The notes below the pieces were generated by a model. That model was not told where the DNA came from and did not search any database. It saw only the letters and a program-made list of their open reading frames with translations. Below are positions 36,934 through 45,445 of a stretch of 64,000 nt of DNA, one piece after another; position 1 is the first letter of the stretch, and every line of letters starts with the position of its first letter. The position numbers and the translations under genes were made by a program. Origin of the DNA: JBEHWX01 sp048498995 (GTDB lineage Bacteria; Bacteroidota; Ignavibacteria; OLB7). The stretch lies in assembly GCA_048498995.1 (NCBI GenBank), contig JBEHWX010000003.1, positions 53,411 through 117,410 of the forward strand, written 5' to 3'.

Positions 36934-37213
36934 GGATCGATGTCACATTTATCACACGTCGAGGCTATATACGGATAGAAGCGGTGAACGACACCGGGCC
37001 GAACGGAGCGGGAGCTCCGGAGGCCTCATGATGGCGGAGAGGGGAACAGGGGAATACTCCGCCCGAAATTCCTGCCCCGATATTCACGCAACCGCGCCCG
37101 CGGCATATGTCCGTGGCCGACGAGCCATGGCTCAACACACGGCGACGCACCGGGCGTCGCCACTCGCGATCCGTCGCGGATCTCACCCCATATATACCAC
37201 CGATACCAGCAAC

Positions 37214-37243
37214 GCTCAATGCTATGAGGCTCAACGCTTTGAG
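37214..37243. promoter_or_regulatory. Tandem palindromic 15-bp elements upstream of precursor
   Basis: GCTCAATGCTATGAG (37214-37228) is followed directly by GCTCAACGCTTTGAG (37229-37243). Each contains inverted arms CTCA...TGAG, and the second has perfect 5-bp arms CTCAA/TTGAG. They end about 68 nt before the precursor ATG, next to an A-tract/T-tract pair. The rest of 36934-37310 shows no gene. Likely a binding site for a dimeric regulator, inferred from symmetry and position. Confidence 0.5.
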
Positions 37244-37310
37244 GATGTGACGTCGCAAAAAACTCTTAGCATTTTTTCATCACGGTACTACAAACGAAAA
37301 GGAGTTCACA

Positions 37311-37640
37311 ATGGCTCTGGACCAAACCGCCCCGCTTTCGAACGATGCGCCGATCAAGGAGCTCGGTTTCACCGATGACGAGATCGCCCAGCTCTCCCCG
37401 AATGTCTCCAAGCTGACCAAGGGAGATCTGATCTCGCTCATGACCTACCCGGACACCGCTCCGGCGGCGCTCGAGCTCACGCTGAACGACCTCCGCGGCC
37501 TGAACGGCGTCGTGACCGCCCGTATCGTCAAGACGGGAGGCGGCGGCTCGGGTGACGGCGGAATCCGGTGTTGCTGCTGCATCGCCTGCTGCTGCTGCTG
37601 CTGCGCCGTCTCGGTCGAGCAGTCGAACGCGATTGCCTGA
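37311..37640 (+). CDS. TOMM/LAP precursor peptide with poly-cysteine core
   Basis: 109-aa ribosomal precursor peptide. The start has an excellent AAAGGAG site seven bases upstream. Residues 1-75 are an acidic, helix-prone leader containing two copies of LTxxDLxxL (35-43 and 56-64). A Gly-rich linker GGGGSGDGG (76-84) follows. The core then reads Ile-Arg, Cys87-90, Ile-Ala, Cys93-98 and a short tail with Ser101 and Ser105. Ten cysteines in twelve residues are ideal substrates for cyclodehydration to thiazolines and oxidation to thiazoles by the enzymes encoded downstream. The layout compares with streptolysin S (CCCCCTTCC) and plantazolicin. Not a metallothionein: no spaced C-x-C pattern, and the context is biosynthetic. 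Confidence 0.88.
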   Translation: MALDQTAPLSNDAPIKELGFTDDEIAQLSPNVSKLTKGDLISLMTYPDTAPAALELTLNDLRGLNGVVTARIVKTGGGGSGDGGIRCCCCIACCCCCCAVSVEQSNAIA

Positions 37641-37658
37641 CGCTCGATGATGTAGGCT

Positions 37659-37685
37659 AGCCCTCCCGGTCCGGACGGGAGGGCT
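37659..37685 (+). terminator. Perfect hairpin terminator between precursor and enzyme genes
   Basis: Arms AGCCCTCCCG and CGGGAGGGCT (10 bp, perfect) with loop GTCCGGA, followed by ccatttt. It lies 19 bp behind the precursor stop. It would let the precursor be made in excess, with read-through expressing the enzymes, as known for the terminator behind sagA in streptococci. Confidence 0.8.
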
Positions 37686-37759
37686 CCATTTTCCACCGCA
37701 TTTCCGTCGATCGCGCTCGGTTGCCCCGCGTGTCGATCACTATTTCCTCACCAGCCCGC

Positions 37760-38521
37760 ATGGACCCGATCATGACGCCCGACGATATTCCCGCGGTATT
37801 CCTCCCGATGGCGTGGACAGGGACGGTATGCACGACTCTGACATACGTCCTTCTCGCGCTGGCCGGGGTCGACCCCGCGCGCATCACCCGGCTGCTCGGC
37901 GCCAAGAACGAGTTCGTTCCCGCGCTGCTGATCTACACCTTCTGGACCTCGGTCTCGCTGGCGGCGCTTCTGCTGCTGCTCGAGGCGCGCGGCATCGCGC
38001 CGGCATCGCTCGGACTCCATGGTCCCCCCTCGACGATCGGGCTTCCGGCCGGCATTGCCGCCGGCGTGGCCTGCGCGGCCGCCGGCGTGGGGCTCTGGTG
38101 GCTCGTGGAATGGATCGCCGTGCGCGCCGGCGGCAGGATGTATCGCGCGGAGCACCTGGACAGCCGCCACTGGCCCTCCCCCTCCGCGCGCGAGGCGGTC
38201 GGCATCGCGCTGCTCGGCGCGGTGCTCGTCCCGGTGGCCGAGGAGATCATCTTCCGCGGCTACGCCCAGGAGGCGCTCATCGGGGCGCTCGGGAGCGTGC
38301 CGGCCGCCGTGGCGCTGACCGCGCTCCTGTTCGCGGCCATCCATGGCGCCTACGGAGTCGGCGTGATCGCCTACGCGTTTCTCCTCTCGCTCCTGCTGTC
38401 GGGACTCGTGCTCGCCACCGGGAGCCTGTATCCGGCCATCGCGGCCCACGCGCTGATCAATCTCTGGTCGTTCGTGATCGTTCCGATCCTCGCGGCGCGG
38501 CGCGCCGGCACGAACGGCTGA
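37760..38521 (+). CDS. CPBP (Abi/CAAX-type) intramembrane protease, SagE-like
   Basis: 253-aa membrane protein with about seven hydrophobic helices. Catalytic motifs of the CPBP family are intact: EEIIFRGYAQEA (EExxxR), the His in FAAIHGAYG and the His/Asn pair in AHALINLWS. In TOMM clusters such enzymes (SagE type) are thought to remove the leader or give immunity. The ATG at 37760 is preferred over an upstream TTG. It lies between the precursor terminator and the cyclodehydratase gene. Confidence 0.85.
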   Translation: MDPIMTPDDIPAVFLPMAWTGTVCTTLTYVLLALAGVDPARITRLLGAKNEFVPALLIYTFWTSVSLAALLLLLEARGIAPASLGLHGPPSTIGLPAGIAAGVACAAAGVGLWWLVEWIAVRAGGRMYRAEHLDSRHWPSPSAREAVGIALLGAVLVPVAEEIIFRGYAQEALIGALGSVPAAVALTALLFAAIHGAYGVGVIAYAFLLSLLLSGLVLATGSLYPAIAAHALINLWSFVIVPILAARRAGTNG

Positions 38522-38584
38522 ACGGAGCGCTCCCCGACGGAATCGTCGGAGGGGAATCATCTTCACCACATTCAACCGACCACG

Positions 38585-39718
38585 ATGAACACGTTTCATT
38601 CGCCAGACGCCGCGCCGGGAGGCGCCCCGGGAAGCAGCCCGGAGAACAACGGCGCCGCGCGCCGGCTCAGAGCGCTTCCGGTTCAGCTGATCGAGACCGA
38701 GGGGGGAGTCATCCTCAAACGGGGCTGCGTCGAGATCAAGATCGCGGGAGACCGCGCCCTCGAGGCGGTCGGCATCCTGCTCGACGCGCTCACGCCGGGA
38801 AGCAGCGTCGAGGAAGTGCTGCCACGCTTCGCCGGCCCGGACCGTCCGACGATCGAGCGGCTGATCCGCCAGCTCGAGACCCGCAACCTGGTGATCCCGA
38901 TCGGCGCGGCCGCCCCCCCGCCCTCCGCCGAGAGCCATCTCGACGTCTTCTACTGGCACTTCGGCACGACGACCGACGAGGTGAACGACCGGCTGAACGC
39001 GGTCGGGATCGTGGTCGTCGGCGTCAATCACGTTTCGCGCCGTCTGGCCGGAGCGCTGGTCGAGGCGGGGGTGAGCAACGTGCGGGTGGTCGATTATCCC
39101 ACGCTCCGGAACACCGCGCTCTTCGACGACGAGGGGGCGCTGCGCGCCGATCGCTGGGGAGTGGGCATCGAGCCGGTCCCGTACGACCGGCTCCACGCGG
39201 AGCTGGCCGAGGGGGCGTTCGACTGCCTGGTGGCCACCTCCGACTTCGGCGGCCTGCAGTCGATGCGCTCCTGGAACGAGCTCTGCGTGAAGAAGGGACG
39301 CCACTTCCTGCCGGTGGTGCTGCAGGATCTGATCGGCTTCGTCGGCCCGTCGGTGATCCCCGGAGAGACCGCCTGCTACGAGTGCTTCCTTTCCCGTCTG
39401 CGCTCGAACCGCGAGAGCGGGCCCGGCCTGGAGCCGAGCGGCGACCGCGCGTTCGAGGGGCAGCGCGTGGCCGGCTTCCTTCCGTCGATGGCCTCGATCC
39501 TGGGAGATATCGCCGCGGTGGAGCTGACGAAGTTCTACAGCCGCGCGCTCCCGCTCTGGAAGGTGGGAACGTTCATCGAGGTGAACATGGTGGCCTGCGC
39601 GCTCGAATCGCACAAGGTTCTCCGCGTCCCCCGCTGCCCGGTCTGCAGCACCCTGGTCCGCCGTTCCTCCGCTTCCTTCATCAAAGGCTCCATGGCCAGC
39701 GAGGTGATCGCCGAATGA
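38585..39718 (+). CDS. TOMM cyclodehydratase C / E1-like leader-binding protein (SagC-like)
   Basis: 377-aa protein. Residues about 30-105 (LPVQLIETEGGVILKRGCVEIKI ... IRQLETRNLVIPI) look like a winged-helix leader-recognition (RRE) domain. Residues about 138-345 are an E1/ThiF-like Rossmann domain (GIVVVGVNHVSRRLAGALVEAGVSNVRVVDYPTLRN). A zinc tetrad is visible: Cys264/Cys267 (CYEC) and Cys351/Cys354 (CPVC). It would bind the precursor leader and activate the YcaO enzyme. It overlaps the ycaO start by four bases (ATGA), indicating translational coupling. Confidence 0.9.
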   Translation: MNTFHSPDAAPGGAPGSSPENNGAARRLRALPVQLIETEGGVILKRGCVEIKIAGDRALEAVGILLDALTPGSSVEEVLPRFAGPDRPTIERLIRQLETRNLVIPIGAAAPPPSAESHLDVFYWHFGTTTDEVNDRLNAVGIVVVGVNHVSRRLAGALVEAGVSNVRVVDYPTLRNTALFDDEGALRADRWGVGIEPVPYDRLHAELAEGAFDCLVATSDFGGLQSMRSWNELCVKKGRHFLPVVLQDLIGFVGPSVIPGETACYECFLSRLRSNRESGPGLEPSGDRAFEGQRVAGFLPSMASILGDIAAVELTKFYSRALPLWKVGTFIEVNMVACALESHKVLRVPRCPVCSTLVRRSSASFIKGSMASEVIAE

Positions 39719-41046
39719 CCCCGACAGAACGAACGCTTCGACGTCTGTACGACGCGCTTCCCTATATCATCGACGAGCGCACCGGCATCATCCGCTACGT
39801 GCTCGAGACTCCGCGGCAGCCGGGGAATCCGGACTTCTTCCACTTCTTCGCGCAGACCTGCGACACCGGGGCCTTCAGCCGGCAGGCGAACTTCGGCAAG
39901 ACCGGCGGCGCCTCCACCGAGCGGGGCACCGCCATGGCCAAGGCGATCGGCGAATCGATCGAGCGCTACTGCGCGGCGATCTACGAGCTGGAGGAGCTTC
40001 CGCTGACTACCTGGACCGATGCCCCCTTCCGCTGCGTGCATCCCTCGGAGTTCGCGCTGCTGGCCCCCGAGCAGTATCGCAACCCGAAGGTGATCTTCGT
40101 CCCCTTCACCGAATCCACGCCGGTGCGCTGGACGCCGGGACTCGATCCGCTCACCGGCGAGACCTGGCACGTGCCGGCCGCGCTCGTCTACGTCCCCTAC
40201 ATCTACCATCGCGGCAAGGGGGACAGCCCGATCGCGCAGTCGATCTCCACCGGCCTTGCCTGCCACTGCTCGACGGCCGAGGCGGCCATCTCCGCCATCT
40301 GCGAGGTGATCGAGCGGGACGCGTTCACCATCACCTGGCAGGCGATGATGGACCGGCCGCAGATCGACAAGGAGACCCTCAGCGAGCGGAACCGGGACAT
40401 GGTGCGCCGCTTCGAGCGCTGCGGCTATGAGGTGACCCTGTTCGACATGACGATGGATCTCGGCGTGCCGACGGTCCTCGCCGTCTCCCGCGGCGTCCGC
40501 CACGACGCGCCGCCGCTGGTGCCGGCCGGCTCCGCCTCGCTCGATCCGGAGGAGGCGGTGCGCAAGAGCCTGGAGGAGCTCGAGCACACCCGCGAGTATT
40601 GTCAGAAGATCATGGTCCACATGCCGCGGCTGTCGACCGATCCGGACTACGACAACGTGGAGGACCAGACCGGCCACCTGAACTTCTGGTGCAATCCCTA
40701 CAACCGCCACCTGGCCGATTTCCTCTTCACCTCGAAGGCGCGCGTCGACTTCCGGGACATCCCGAGCCTGGCCTCCGGCGATCCGGAGCGGGATCTTCTG
40801 ACGCTCCTGGAGCGCGTCAGAGGGGTCGGGCACCGGACGCTCCTGTTCGACCTGACGACGCCGGACATCGCGGAGCTCGGGCTGTCGGTGGTGCGCGCGG
40901 TGATTCCGGGATTCCATCCGCTGGTGGTCGGGCATCATATCCGCTCCTGCGGCGGCAAGCGGCTCTGGACCGTGCCGCAGAAGCTCGGCTATCGCGGCAT
41001 CACCCGCGAGACCGGCGACAACCCGGTGCCGCATCCATACCCATGA
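39715..41046 (+). CDS. YcaO-domain azoline-forming cyclodehydratase (SagD-like)
   Basis: 443-aa ATP-dependent cyclodehydratase that backbone-cyclises Cys (and Ser/Thr) side chains to azolines. The core motifs are SERGTAMAKAIGESIERY (about 68-85, Glu80/Glu83) and STGLACHCSTAEAAISAICEVIERDAF (about 178-204, Glu197/Glu200). The protein ends PVPHPYP, the Pro-rich PxPxP terminus that marks azoline-forming YcaO proteins and inserts near the active site. The ATG overlaps the upstream stop. The length is normal. Together with the C protein it forms the heterodimeric cyclodehydratase. Confidence 0.94.
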   Translation: MTPTERTLRRLYDALPYIIDERTGIIRYVLETPRQPGNPDFFHFFAQTCDTGAFSRQANFGKTGGASTERGTAMAKAIGESIERYCAAIYELEELPLTTWTDAPFRCVHPSEFALLAPEQYRNPKVIFVPFTESTPVRWTPGLDPLTGETWHVPAALVYVPYIYHRGKGDSPIAQSISTGLACHCSTAEAAISAICEVIERDAFTITWQAMMDRPQIDKETLSERNRDMVRRFERCGYEVTLFDMTMDLGVPTVLAVSRGVRHDAPPLVPAGSASLDPEEAVRKSLEELEHTREYCQKIMVHMPRLSTDPDYDNVEDQTGHLNFWCNPYNRHLADFLFTSKARVDFRDIPSLASGDPERDLLTLLERVRGVGHRTLLFDLTTPDIAELGLSVVRAVIPGFHPLVVGHHIRSCGGKRLWTVPQKLGYRGITRETGDNPVPHPYP

Positions 41047-41189
41047 CCGGCGCGCGGCCGGCACGTGCCCCGCATGCGGCACACGCACGCGGAGCGAGCC
41101 TGCGAGGCCGCGCCTCCCCGACACGTCGCGCATCCGTTCCACGCGATCCCGATCGGATCGAGACCACCGTACGCAATCAAGGAGCTAGC

Positions 41190-42005
41190 ATGAATACCAT
41201 ACGACTCTGGAGCGATCCGCCGATCGACTCCGGCAACCTCGATCTCGATTGGGAGACGTTTCACGAGAGCTCGAAGCTCTCGATGTTCGACATTCCCCCC
41301 TCCGACCACGAAGTGCTGGCACGGATGGCGGAGCTGGCCGAGTCGCTCGAGTACCACGGCTATCCGATCGTGGACCTGCCGGCCGAGCTCTCGCCGCTGG
41401 AGATGCCGCTCGGCGCGGCCATCCGCGGACGCTCGACCGCCAAGCAGATGATCCCCTCCGAGCTGACGCTCGAGCAGATCGGCACCATCCTCCACGGCGC
41501 CTACGGCATCACGCGGGACCTGCGCTCGCTCGGCTATCCGCGCCCGTTCCGGACCGTTCCCTCCGGCGGCGCGCTCTACCCGCTCGAGCTCTACTTCCAC
41601 TGCCAGGGAGCGCTCGACGCCGAGGACGGACTCTACCACTACAACCCGACGGAGCGGCACCTCCGCCTGCTCCGCGAGGGCTCGCAGGCGACCGAGCTGG
41701 AGAAGGTGCTGGTGCAGGGAAGCCTGGCGCACGAGGCGCCGCTGGTGATCTTCATCACCGCCGTCTTCGACCGGAGCGTCTTCAAGTACGGCGACCGAGG
41801 CTATCGCTTCGCCCTGCTGGAGGCCGGCCACGTGGCGCAGAACATCAACCTGACCGCGCATGCCCTCGGCCTCGGATCGATCAACCTCGGAGGATTCTAC
41901 GATCGCAGAGCCGACGATCTTCTCGATATCGACGGGCTCACGCACGCGACGGTCTACATGGTCGCCGTCGGCAGGGACGGAGCCTCACCGACCGACGGGA
42001 GGTGA
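41190..42005 (+). CDS. SagB-type azoline dehydrogenase
   Basis: 271-aa FMN-dependent nitroreductase-fold oxidase that aromatises azolines to azoles. TVPSGGALYPLELYFHC is the SagB family's R/T-PSGGALYP hallmark. LLEAGHVAQNINLTAHALGLGSINLGGFYD is the C-terminal FMN/dimer motif. A strong AAGGAG site precedes the ATG. The 143-bp gap before it has no gene. The next gene starts three bases after its stop. Confidence 0.93.
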   Translation: MNTIRLWSDPPIDSGNLDLDWETFHESSKLSMFDIPPSDHEVLARMAELAESLEYHGYPIVDLPAELSPLEMPLGAAIRGRSTAKQMIPSELTLEQIGTILHGAYGITRDLRSLGYPRPFRTVPSGGALYPLELYFHCQGALDAEDGLYHYNPTERHLRLLREGSQATELEKVLVQGSLAHEAPLVIFITAVFDRSVFKYGDRGYRFALLEAGHVAQNINLTAHALGLGSINLGGFYDRRADDLLDIDGLTHATVYMVAVGRDGASPTDGR

Positions 42006-42008
42006 GCC

Positions 42009-44426
42009 ATGGAACGACCGGACATCATCGACTTTTTCCGCGAGACCGGGCCGATCGAGCTGACCGGCATCCGCGCCGGCACCATCGACGACCTGCGACG
42101 GGAGCTGGGGAAGCTCGGGCTCGCCGGCGCCTGGACGGTCTCCGACCTCACGCTCGGCGCCTGGCGCGGCCAGCAGGTGGCCACCGAGCTGATGGGGCAG
42201 CTCGGCATCGAGATGCCCCCGCTCGACACCGCCGCTCCCCCGCGCGCCGCCGACGGCGGCGCCGCCGATGGCAGCGCCCCCCAGCTCTCCTACGCCGACG
42301 TGGTGGGCCGGTTCATCGACGCCGAGGCCCGGGGTGACCGCGCCACGCGCGACGGGCTGCTTCTGGCCGGGCTGGTGCGCGAGCAGCTCAGGAAGGAGCC
42401 GCCCAGGCTTCTGCTGATCCTGGCCCCGCGCGCCGACGCGCCGTGGGAGCGGGAGAATCTTCTGTTCATCCGCTCCCTTGCCCAGGCGGTCCGCTCCACG
42501 CAGAGCACGCTCCTGCTGGTGGCCACCGGCGGCGCCGATCCGGCGCAGCCGGAGGGATGGCGGGTGAGCTGGCACGGCCGGCACGCCGAGGCCGCGCCGG
42601 CAACGACGAATGACGATCCCCTCGTCCTGATCCCCGGCGTCCTCCAGGCGGAGGTCGCCGGGGCGATCGCGGGGGCCGATCGCTCCTCGATCGAGCGCCT
42701 GATCCGGCTCGACGGCGGATATCTGATGGTACCACCGGAGCTGCGCCCCGATCCGACGGCGGCCTCGCCGCTGCTGTTCGACCGGCTCTCGGCCGGCGCC
42801 CGCTCCATCGGGTGGCTCGATGCCTTCGCGCAGTGCCATGGGAGCCGGATCCACGTGGAGCCGTGGCTTCTCTATCTGGAGGCGCTCAAGCGCTTCGCCG
42901 AGGGGGGAAGCGGCATCACGCTCCGGCTGGCCGAGCGGGCCATCGCCTGCGCTCCGTCGCCGGCCGAGCGGGGGATCTTCGAATCGCACGCGCAGGGAAT
43001 GCGGATCGCGCTCGGACGCTTCGGCGACGCGGCCTCCGTGGCCGATCCGCCGGAGAGCGTCCCGCCGGAGATCCGTGGCTTTCTGCTCCAGTCGAAGGGG
43101 TGGGGACTGGTGATGACCAATGACACCGCCGGCGCCGAGCGTTGCTTCGCGCAGGCGCGGGAGCTTCTCTCCCCGCTCGGGCGTGACCGGCGTGAGTTCC
43201 TCTATCTGCTCAACATCTCCGCGCTCTGCCGGCTGAAGTCCGGCGATCTCGACGGCGCGATGACCATGGAGCGGGAGATCGAGGAGCGATCCGCCGCGCT
43301 GGTGCGCCCCGATCGCCGGCTCGACTACGTCAACTCGATCAACATCGCCCGGCTGCACCGTCGGCGGAACGACCTGGAGGAGTCGGAGCGTTACTTCCGG
43401 CGCGCGTTCGACACCACGCTGGGAGCGCGCTCGCAGAGCGACGCGATCTACACCAACGTGATCATGGCGCGGCTGCACGCCGACCGGGGGCGTCCCGCCG
43501 AATCGCTCCGGTGCTGGATCCGGGCGGCGCTCCACTGGCTGGCCGGCGACGCGCCGGAGGCGATCGGCCCGCGCTGCACGGCGGGGATCCTCGGCAGAAA
43601 GCCGGCTGGAAGCGCGAACGTGCCGGAGGAGGTTTCGGCCGCGCTCCGGGCCGCCGTGGCAACGGCCGCGGCGCGCGGCGGCATGGAGGGAATCGCCGAG
43701 CGGGCACGGGCGCGCAAGCTCGACCTGTTCGATCCCCCTTCCTTCTGCACCTCCGCCAGGTTTCTGCGGAGCTGGCCGGTCGGCGAGATCGACGAGGCGA
43801 TTCTCGCCGGCGGCATCGGCGTCTATCTGAGCGGCGAGCACGCCACGCCGCAGATCATTGGCCCGGAGACGGCGCGGCTCCGGACGCTGATGCTCCTCCT
43901 GCTGGAGGAGCTCACCCGCTCGCCGCTGCCGGCCGGCGCCGGCACGGTGATCGTCGACGACGCGTTCGGACGGGAGATTCCCTCCAACGTCGCCGAGCTG
44001 CTGGCCGGCGCGCTCAGGCTCGGCGCCGGCGCCGTGGCGATCGATGGCGCGCTGCTGCCGCTGGACCCGGAGCTGCGCGATCGGATGCTGGAGAGCACGC
44101 GCCTCCGGATCGGCCCGGCCGTCGACCGGCTCGGCTTTCACGAGGGGCGGGGGGTGATCCTCTTCAAACGTTACCTCTCCCCGACAATGCTCTCGCCGGA
44201 GGAGAGCGCCCTGCTCCGGCTCCTCGGCGGAGAGCCGACGATCGCGGAGATCGCCGCGAGGCTTCCCGAACTGGACCGGGAGGAGATCGTGGCGCTGGCG
44301 CGCGGGCTGGAGGAGCAGCGGGTGGTGGAGCTGTATCTCGCCGGCGAGGATGCCGGGGCGTTTCCGGTCGCTCGCTCGATGCGGCCGGAGGGACGGACGC
44401 GCCCGGAGCCCGCGCGGGCGAGCTGA
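42009..44426 (+). CDS. Large TPR protein of the TOMM cluster, function unknown
   Basis: 805-aa cytoplasmic protein translationally coupled to the dehydrogenase gene (3-bp gap). Residues about 95-190 (RLLLILAPRADAPWERENLLFIRSLAQAVRST) resemble the Walker B side of a STAND/AAA domain, but no P-loop is seen. Residues about 275-530 are TPR-like helices (LLNISALCRLKSGDLDGAMTMEREIEER; SINIARLHRRRNDLEESERYFRRAFDTT). The final 60 residues (LSPEESALLRLLGGEPTIAEIAARLPELDREEIVALARGLEEQRVVELYL) look like a PqqD/RRE-like winged helix. I know of no named TOMM protein with this layout. It may bind the leader, scaffold the complex or aid export. Confidence 0.7.
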   Translation: MERPDIIDFFRETGPIELTGIRAGTIDDLRRELGKLGLAGAWTVSDLTLGAWRGQQVATELMGQLGIEMPPLDTAAPPRAADGGAADGSAPQLSYADVVGRFIDAEARGDRATRDGLLLAGLVREQLRKEPPRLLLILAPRADAPWERENLLFIRSLAQAVRSTQSTLLLVATGGADPAQPEGWRVSWHGRHAEAAPATTNDDPLVLIPGVLQAEVAGAIAGADRSSIERLIRLDGGYLMVPPELRPDPTAASPLLFDRLSAGARSIGWLDAFAQCHGSRIHVEPWLLYLEALKRFAEGGSGITLRLAERAIACAPSPAERGIFESHAQGMRIALGRFGDAASVADPPESVPPEIRGFLLQSKGWGLVMTNDTAGAERCFAQARELLSPLGRDRREFLYLLNISALCRLKSGDLDGAMTMEREIEERSAALVRPDRRLDYVNSINIARLHRRRNDLEESERYFRRAFDTTLGARSQSDAIYTNVIMARLHADRGRPAESLRCWIRAALHWLAGDAPEAIGPRCTAGILGRKPAGSANVPEEVSAALRAAVATAAARGGMEGIAERARARKLDLFDPPSFCTSARFLRSWPVGEIDEAILAGGIGVYLSGEHATPQIIGPETARLRTLMLLLLEELTRSPLPAGAGTVIVDDAFGREIPSNVAELLAGALRLGAGAVAIDGALLPLDPELRDRMLESTRLRIGPAVDRLGFHEGRGVILFKRYLSPTMLSPEESALLRLLGGEPTIAEIAARLPELDREEIVALARGLEEQRVVELYLAGEDAGAFPVARSMRPEGRTRPEPARAS

Positions 44427-44431
44427 TCGCG

Positions 44432-44468
44432 GCGGGCCGGGGACATCCCAGGATGGTCTCCGGCCCGC
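44432..44468 (+). terminator. Hairpin terminator after the 805-aa gene
   Basis: GCGGGCCGG pairs with CCGGCCCGC across a 19-nt loop just past the stop. A short 11-bp repeat (gtgacggctct/gtgacggctcc) follows at 44478-44502. The remaining gap to 44685 has no gene. Confidence 0.55.
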
Positions 44469-44685
44469 GGCATCCGTGACGGCTCTGTGACGGCTCCGTG
44501 ACAACTCGGGGCGCGGCCGGCGGCCGCGACGCTTCCGCGAGCTTGCCGGATCGAAATTCTTCCGCATGTTTGGGCCATCGGATGAACGGGGATGGCCCGC
44601 CCGCTCCCCTCCACGCGGCATCGGATCGTATACCCGCCTCCCGTTCTCCGCCCGGTCTCACTCCTCCACTCAGGCAAGGGAACCC

Positions 44686-45399
44686 ATGCCCACCAACTCC
44701 ACCGGAACCATCCCCTCGACGCGGCGCGCGTGGGGATCGGTCGCCATCACCATCATCGCCTACAATCTTCTGCTGGCCATTCTGGTCGTGACCCCCGCGT
44801 TCCTGCTGCCGGAGATCGGCGTGGCGCTGGACGATCGGGGCGCCACCGCCATCTCGCTGGCCGGCACGCTCGTGGCGGAGCTGATCGCGCTCTGGCTGCT
44901 CGTCGTCTGGCTGCGGAGGAGCGGCCGCACGCTGGCCGATCTCGGCTGGAAGCGTCCGACCACCGCGGCGGCGATCGCCGCGGGAGCGCTCTTCGGCGCC
45001 GCCTATGCCGCCTACACGCTGATGATCCCGGAGGTGCGGGCCAACGCCACGGAGCTGAGCCTCTTCAAGGTCTACGGCGCCGCCGTCGGCGTGATCGCCG
45101 GCGTGGTCGAGGAGATCGTCTTCCGCGGCTTCGTGATGACCGAGCTCGACGGCGCCGGCGCGCCCCCCTGGTTACAGGTGCTCATCTCCGGCGTCACTTT
45201 CGCGATGATCCACATCGGGTTCGACTTCGTGGGGATGCTCTCGACCTTCGTGATGGGGGTGATCCTGGCGCTGGTCTATCTGTGGGGCGGGCGGAGCCTG
45301 ACGCCGGTGGCGGTCGGCCACGGGCTGATCAACGCGGTGATCGAGCCGTGGCTGCTGCTGTTCATCATCGGATATTTCTCGCAGGCATTCGGCGGGTAA
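44686..45399 (+). CDS. CPBP intramembrane protease, second of cluster
   Basis: 237-aa membrane protein with six to seven helices. The catalytic motifs EEIVFRGFVM (EExxxR), FAMIHIGFD and GHGLINAVI (His-Asn) are all intact. A GGCAAGGGA site precedes the ATG. It could be leader peptidase, maturation enzyme or self-immunity protein for the Cys-rich peptide. It resembles the protease directly behind the precursor only in family motifs, not in overall sequence, so they are separate members rather than a fresh duplication. Confidence 0.85.
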   Translation: MPTNSTGTIPSTRRAWGSVAITIIAYNLLLAILVVTPAFLLPEIGVALDDRGATAISLAGTLVAELIALWLLVVWLRRSGRTLADLGWKRPTTAAAIAAGALFGAAYAAYTLMIPEVRANATELSLFKVYGAAVGVIAGVVEEIVFRGFVMTELDGAGAPPWLQVLISGVTFAMIHIGFDFVGMLSTFVMGVILALVYLWGGRSLTPVAVGHGLINAVIEPWLLLFIIGYFSQAFGG

Positions 45400-45445
45400 C
45401 CGCGCGCGGCCTCGCATCGCTCACATCATTCTCATCCCATCTCTC

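Noticed and set aside
37569..37604. Poly-Cys stretch as a metallothionein or as a low-complexity sequencing artefact
   Set aside because: The reading frame is closed with a strong ribosome-binding site, a leader and linker, and the neighbours are azole-forming enzymes, which all point to a RiPP precursor.
37813..41046. A 1077-aa reading frame spanning CPBP, cyclodehydratase and YcaO in a single frame
   Set aside because: Its YcaO end is the real YcaO frame, but the upstream part is an Arg/Pro/Gly-rich out-of-frame translation of the protease and C-protein genes. The true start overlaps the C-protein stop by ATGA.
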